A stretch of DNA of 64,000 nt, from assembly GCA_038380795.1 (NCBI GenBank), contig CM076266.1, positions 37,213,425 to 37,277,424 on the forward strand, read 5' to 3'. The notes under the pieces were generated by a model. That model had not been told where the DNA came from, did not search any database, and was given only the letters and a program-made list of their open reading frames with translations. Positions 57,526 to 64,000 of the stretch are shown piece by piece (position 1 is the stretch's first letter; each line of letters opens with the position of its first letter). The DNA comes from Pyrocephalus nanus. Taxonomy: Eukaryota; Chordata; Aves; Passeriformes; Tyrannidae. Both the position numbers and the translations under genes were made by a program.

Positions 57526-60500
57526 GGTTCTACTTGTACTTAAACATTTGGATCATTACACGGGCACGTTTCTTTATTATCAGTAATATTACTGTACCTC
57601 TACTGGTCAAAAGAGCCAAGCTAAAGAAGGCAGAAAGAACCCAGCTACTAAAGCGGTTTTCAGCATTTTTATTCTAGGCTGTGTGGAACAACAGCTTTAC
57701 AACTGGCCATGAAAGCACCCAGCTAATGTGGCATTGAGGACCTGATCCCACTTGCAGTAAAGTCAGTGGAAAGACTTCAGCAGTGCTTGGACCAAGCCTG
57801 TTATATGAGGTGAATCAGGAAAAAGAATAATACACAGAATGATTCACTTTTAATAGGACTATTGTCAAAATACAATGCAATCAGGAGTTTCAGATCCTTT
57901 GAATGTCTGTCAGAGCACGTCTTTATTTCTTACTGCAAACTAGATGGCAAAGTAAGAGCAAGAAGCTGGCTCAACCACTGCTGATCCCCAACAAATGACT
58001 AAACACATAGAGTGGAAGGGTGGTGCTCCTTCTTTAGCCTCTCCCTTAGCCCAATCTGGGTTTTGCAGATCCTGAGGATGGGTAAGGGGAATGCAGGGCT
58101 GTTGAACAGGTCCAGGACTCAAGGTCAGACCTCGTGTTGTGATCAGATGGTCTGGTCAATTCTATGCACGTGTGCTGCCCCCACTGCCCCTGGTGCAGCC
58201 TGGTTTTCCTAAGTCAATTCCTTTGTGTAGAGTTGGGAACAAGAAGGCAATGATAAAGTTTGCTCAAATCAGGGAAGAATGCAGAACAGGACTGGAGAGG
58301 TAGTGGTTTCTCATCTCCTCTGCTAGCAAACATGTTTGCCTATGTGAGTCTACATCACCCCAATAAAAATTAGTGCTCCTATGTGCCACAATGTCTGGGC
58401 AAATGGTAGTAAAGTACAGCTCAACTAGAAATTAGATCCCAGGCCAAGAAGGACAAAGGCATAAAATGAAATTGGTGTAAGATTCAAACTGTTTACCCAC
58501 TTGCTTTACTAGAATCAGAATTATAGAAGATATGGTTATGAGCTTAAAAGGGAATTTTTGAATTCATTTAGGTAGGAAAAGAGAGATTTTTATAACTAAC
58601 ATTTAAAGGAAAAAAGAAAAATTTAAAAGGAGGAACATAATTAAGAGTATTGAAGTGGATACTTATCAAAGACTTTCAGGAAACGATCACACTGCAACTT
58701 ACTATATTGTTTTGATTTTTAAAATGTAATTTTGACAACACAATTGCTTTAACTGTCTCTAGTGATAGCAAGTGATTATAACCATTGCCTGTAGTATGGC
58801 AAGAGCCTTTTTAACATCGGAAAACAATAAATAGAGCACTGAAAGATAACCTATGCTTTTAGCTTTTTGTTGATTTAGCAACCCCAAACTGCACTCCAGT
58901 GACTAATACTGGGCCTGACGTTATCTCCACTTGTTGCCATTGTCTAAATGAATAGTATATGCTGAATTTTATAAAGAGAATATGAATAGTAAAAAAATGT
59001 ATAAAATATTTATCTATGATAGAAAAGTTAAAAGCCACATGATACAAATGGGTAATGGTGATTTATCTAATGCTCACAGAGTGTAAATGACCCCACTAAA
59101 TCTCATTATCGTAAGTATAGATATAAATTCCTAGGTGACAACTCAAATGTGGAAATAGCAGGAGCATTATAGATCTCCAGTCTCCAATTACTCTAAGGTA
59201 AAGTATGAAAGATTTTTTTATTAAATGACAAAAGTATCAAAGAAAATATGGAGTAATATGGTAGGTAAAGACTTTATAATCTACTGCTTTGAACTGCTCT
59301 TCATATTAACAGAAAGTGAAATTTGGGTCTGAACTCCACATTATAAAATTGACTGTGTTCCCACTGAAATCAACTCTAATTTTACTTCCAACCTTCATGG
59401 GAATGGACAAAGTGAAAAAACATATGAAACTCATTATTTTAAATATGTATGTACTTTTTTTTTTTTTTTTACATGGCCTTTCTGAGGTGCTGAGAAGTAA
59501 TAGCAGAATTACTGCTAAGACTTTCAACAGACACGACGACTCTTAAGGATGCATAACTTGTCCGCATTCACCTTCATATATAGACAAACAAAAAAAAAGT
59601 AAAGGTGTTTATATGAATGTACATTATTCACTCTCTCTAAACTCAGAGACAGATGAAATACCCGGAACTCCAATGAAAATGACTGTGCAAGCACACTGTA
59701 CCAACAAACTAGACTCCAACAGGAATTATCACCTCCACAGACACCTTCAGTACTAACAATTAGATTGCACATATGTAAAATGTACCTGTTTGGCCTATTT
59801 TATTCAGCAGTAATCTCATTAAAAAAAAAAAAAAAAAGTATTTTTCTTTACTTCCACAAGATGAAACTTTGTTCAGCACTGTCACCTAAGTATCTTTTAT
59901 AGCCTGTGCAAGGGACAAACAAGCACATCCAGACAGAGACAAGTCCCACCAAATTTCTGACATTTCTTTCATCCCATCACGCCTGGGACATCTGCAACTG
60001 AAATGCATCAAGCCAGAAGGTGTGTCCAGCTCTACAGCAGCGAGATGACTAAAGAGAAGGACCTGGCAACTACTTTGGTCAGTTACAACTTGCCTGTGTT
60101 CACAAGCACACAAGTCTGTACTACTACACATTGTCTACCCTGATTCCTTTTGTCTACTCTTGCAAGTATCAAAAGTTTTTGTATTTTTTCATATAAATTG
60201 GAGAGGGAAAAAAATCACTGGATTTCAGTCTGTATCAAGCCCGATATGCATCAGCCTCTCTCCTCCTCCCCCTCAAAATAAAGCAAGCAGTGATATTTTC
60301 ACCTCAGTTCATATCAAGCATACAAAACCAGGGAGAGACCAAATTTTGTTTTCACATATGCTAGTGGGGGTGTAATTGACTTCTATATACCTGAGAAGCT
60401 AAAATACAAGACACAAATGCACTCAGCAACCTTGACCTATATCCCATGTGTTACCAAGTCAACCTGTCAGCATCAGGATGAATACCCATGAGAAGGTTGC

Positions 60501-63500
60501 TTTCAGTTAAAGTCCCCAACAAGCTCTCCCAGGTAGTTTCAAAAAAGATACAAGAGTAATTCTTAAATTGAATTCTGTTCCTGGGTTAACTGCATTCTCC
60601 TGGATTAGCCTCTGACTATCTGTACCTCTACCATACACAGTTTGTGCAATAAACATCCAAATGCCCGACTTGACATTTTGACTCTTATATAAACTAAACC
60701 CTCTTCATTTAATCATGCATATTATTTAGGTTGAATTAGTCAAAGCAATAATCTGTAGGGGTTTATTCAACTCTGGCAATTACAAATTTGCAAAAATGTT
60801 TGGGGAAAAGAAAGACGGCTGAGTGCGTAAACAGATAGCAGGGCTCTTCTCTCAATTCCAAAGGAATTTGGGATTGAGAAGAAAGGCAGAGGTCCAGCCC
60901 CCAGCAGGGACCTAGGTTGTACAGCACTGACTGCTCTGATGAGGGATGGCTCGAACCAAGCAGCTTTATCATCTCATAAACCTGCAACTCCACTGAGAGG
61001 CGTGGGGGTAGAGAGGAGAGAGGCTGGTGCTGGCTGCCTGTGAGCTGGCTGTGAGTCAGGGCACTACTGTCTGTCTGTCAGGCAGTGAGGAGTGAGCGAT
61101 GCTCCAGCCAGGGCTTGCAGTCAGTTCTCAGAATATGATTTCAGGGACCTGCCAACTGGAGCCAGAGGCCAAGTCCTACTCAGATGACGCCCCATTATTT
61201 GCAGACTTTTGCCTCCCTTGTTTGATTCTCCCTTGAATCTCCTCCCCCAGGGGAAGCCTGAGGTATGAATGCTCCTGCCTGAGCAGATTTGAAGGGAAGG
61301 GCCATGACAGATGTGTCCTCCATCAGCTCTTTTAGCAGCTCCCTCCCCAAAAGCACACTGCCCTTGGCACAGTCCCCATCATGACCGCACGACAGCAGAT
61401 ACAGGAGACGCCCACTGCTTCAAGGCCTTCCTAAATATCCCCAATAACACCAGCAGGGTCCCAAGTGCAGGAACGCCCCTCTCCACCTCTGCACCACCCC
61501 ACCACTGCCCTCAAACCAGCGCCCAGCACTAACCTCACAGAGGTCCCGGAGCTCCAGCAAGAGGAAGGGGCAGACGCAGGGCTGCTGAACCTCCCACCAT
61601 CTGTACATCCCCAGAAGGGAGAGTTAGCAATCAGGGAAAGGCATGGGATGACCACGGTCTCTGTTTTTAATAAGGCGGAACTCTTGCTTAAGAGGAAATA
61701 GTTTTATGGACCATCTAGGCCTGGTCTTGAAACCTTGGCAACGCAGAATTATAGACCAGCTTTCCTAACTTAAACCTTTTGCCAACAACAGAGATGTTTC
61801 CATGAAACAGAAGGAAAAAACACACCTCATGCATAGTTCAAAATCACTTGTAAAGGGAATGTTTTTGGCTTCTCTCCCATTTACTCAATATGTGAGCTCT
61901 AAGACTTGATCAGAAAGAAACAATAGGGGGAAAAAAGGCAATGTATTCTAGTTACATTCTTGTTTTTGCCTTTTGGGGCTAAAAGAAAGAACAATTTCTA
62001 ATTGTTCCAAGTAACTGTTGTCAAAATACTTTCCTTTTTTTGGCAGTGTAGACTTTAATTAATTACATCTGTGTGATTTGGGGGGGGGGTATCTCTCAGT
62101 TGCCTGTAATACCTCCATTACTAAGCATTGTTAGAAAGACATCAGCCCCTGTAATTTGATTTCTATTTGGTATTGTGTATTTATTCAGTAGCTTTGCAAA
62201 TATACTTTAGCTGCATTGTGTTGGAAGTACTATTTACACAATGCTTTATAAGGGAACAGTTTGAACTGGTGTATGCAGAACTGTGTGAATTTAATTGACC
62301 CTCTGGTTGAAAACCAGATTAAACTGCTGGTGACATCTGCATAAGTTTCCGTTTCCCACCTTTTCTAAGTTCTCCTCTGAAAATAACTGACCCAGGCTAA
62401 ATCTAAAAGTCATTAAGAAATCCCAAGTCCTTCATGTTTCTTCACTAAAAAAGAGCAACTGCAGTGTCCTCTTAGGGCAGAAATCAATGGATCAGCAGGC
62501 AGAGGGATGTAGTCCATTCTCAGAGGGGGCCAATGCCCTCCCCATGTCTCTGGGAAAGATACCAGAAAAAAAAAGAATACTGGAACAAAATGGATTTTAA
62601 ACAACAGTGAACAGCAGTTAGGGAGAGTTCCTCGAGATCAGAATTAATCTGACATTAGGCTCAGTAGTCTAGAATACATATTTAGGTTATCCTGCACAGG
62701 ACAAACCATCCCATGCCTCTGGACTGAATTACCCCCTGGAAGTGATTACAGCTTACAGAAGGAGTTCAGTCCAGGCTGAACAAGACAGCTAACACTGGGT
62801 GACAAGAGACACAGTCTGCATAGCTCAGCTGGCTTCAACCCTTAGACCTGGCAGTGACAAGTTCCATGTCCTAGTACCCCAAATTGCACAGTCTGGAGGC
62901 CTGTGCCATATTAAGTAGACATACGTGCCGTAAAATCTAACCTGACGTTAACCTGCATGACATGGCCTGATTTGTTGCTGTGTCTTGGCATACCTGCAGA
63001 CAGGCTGAAATGCTTTAATTCTTCACACAGCCAAAATAATACAGTAGCTTTTATTAACAAAGTTAATGCCAATTCATGACAAAGAGCATTGGAACTATTA
63101 CCAACACTTAGCTGAATCCCTTGGGGAAATATCTGAACAGTTCTAGTAATTAACAACTCACCATAATGCAAAACGATAGCAAAGACAAGGAAAGCTGGTG
63201 TAGGAAATCACCCTTGAAATAAACTTCTCCTGAGGAGGTATGTTTGTTGTTCAAAACACATCTTCCACAAATAAAGTCAAAACAAACCCAGAAGTTCTGT
63301 GTGGGAGGGAAGAAAGGGAGGGGAAACATATCTTGCATTTACGCATTGAAGCCCATCAAATAATGGATGAGAAATCAGAGCTGACATCATGGCATAACCA
63401 GCAGTCTGGGACCTATTTGCATGTGGTTAGAAACTAAATTCTCCTCTGCTGCTGATGTCATTTGACAAACTTGCATTAGTGATGTGGATTGGCAGGGTTT

Positions 63501-64000
63501 CCTTTTTTTCCACATAATAAACACCCAGGGCACACCACAGGCCTATGGGAACCTGGGCATGTCAGGAACACTGCGTGGATATGTCGTACTGGAGAGGAGA
63601 ACAATTCACATTCTGGTGCTGCACATCCAAGCAGAGGGAGCGATGACACCCGCTACCGTCTTCTGTGTGCACCAGCAAGCCCTCCTTCAGCCCCACATTC
63701 AGAAACAGCAAACAGCATGACATCTATAGAGTCCACATATTTAGTAAGCAAATACTACAGTCAGTATGCAAAAGAAACAAGCAGGATGATTCCTCTTTCA
63801 TCCCTTCAGGCAAAATAGCTCCAGCCTGCATGAATGCATCCAGCGTGTAAACCAATTAGGCACATAGTGCAAAAGCTGTGGGATCCTCTGCCTGACATAG
63901 GAGCAAACAAGGACAACTTACAGTCACATTTACTTTCCTCTGCAATTAAATTAAATACTGTTTAAAGTAAAAAAAAAAAAAAATCAGCTAAAAGGAAAAT
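57526..64000. other. Intronic DNA to window end
   Basis: No exon or transposon was recognised. A moderately GC-rich patch lies around 60990-61620, and a G10 run at 62080-62089. The window ends in an A-run. Confidence 0.65.

Larger units (their letters stand above)
32822..64000 (-). other. CREB5: CREB5 upstream intron (open at window edge)
   Basis: The acceptor at 32822 belongs to an intron that reaches the window edge, at least 31 kb. I searched the minus strand for the expected preceding coding segment (the part ending in HSEAKM in mammals) and for the zinc-finger exon, and found neither. The large size fits the very long introns of mammalian CREB5. The solo LTR, two CR1 fragments and other elements listed separately lie within it. 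Confidence 0.8.

Overview
The window is vertebrate nuclear DNA, almost certainly from a bird. It holds several CR1 LINE fragments and one solo LTR of the avian ERVL-like type, has few repeats overall, and carries intron-split coding exons with standard GT-AG borders. There are no prokaryotic features: no operons, CRISPR arrays or tRNAs were seen. The species cannot be named from the sequence alone.

The one protein-coding gene I can support is CREB5 (CRE-BPa, a bZIP factor of the ATF2/ATF7/CREB5 family), on the minus strand and running from high to low coordinates. Its last four coding exons are present: a 324-bp exon with the histidine-rich region (32498..32821), a 228-bp exon with the basic region and first half of the leucine zipper (27053..27280), a 109-bp exon with the second half of the zipper (25964..26072), and the terminal coding exon with the stop codon (24641..24804). 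The four join in one open frame of 274 codons plus stop. A 3' UTR of about 6.5 kb follows, down to a well-formed poly(A) site near 18070-18095. The 5' coding exons (zinc finger and activation domain) are absent and must lie beyond 64000, so the intron upstream of the His-rich exon is at least 31 kb.

Layout. 1-18069 is intergenic DNA downstream of CREB5, with two CR1 fragments (8366-9095 and 9346-9395) and an isolated CpG-rich island (about 9950-10520) containing an imperfect pentanucleotide repeat. 18070-24640 is the CREB5 3' UTR. 24641-32821 holds the four exons and three introns. 32822-64000 is the open upstream intron, containing a (CA)n tract, a solo LTR with perfect 5-bp target-site duplications (39531-40133), two CR1 insertions (43818-44790 and 57289-57525), a recent 58-bp tandem duplication (53066-53182) and an unexplained 161-codon open frame (51384-51869).

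No new multi-gene system was found. The items most worth a second look are the orphan CpG island; the two frame-preserving exons of CREB5, with a long (UG)n tract just downstream of one donor in the pre-mRNA; the recurring paired U-tracts in the 3' UTR; a nested inverted repeat at 17455-17516; and the unexplained intronic open frame.
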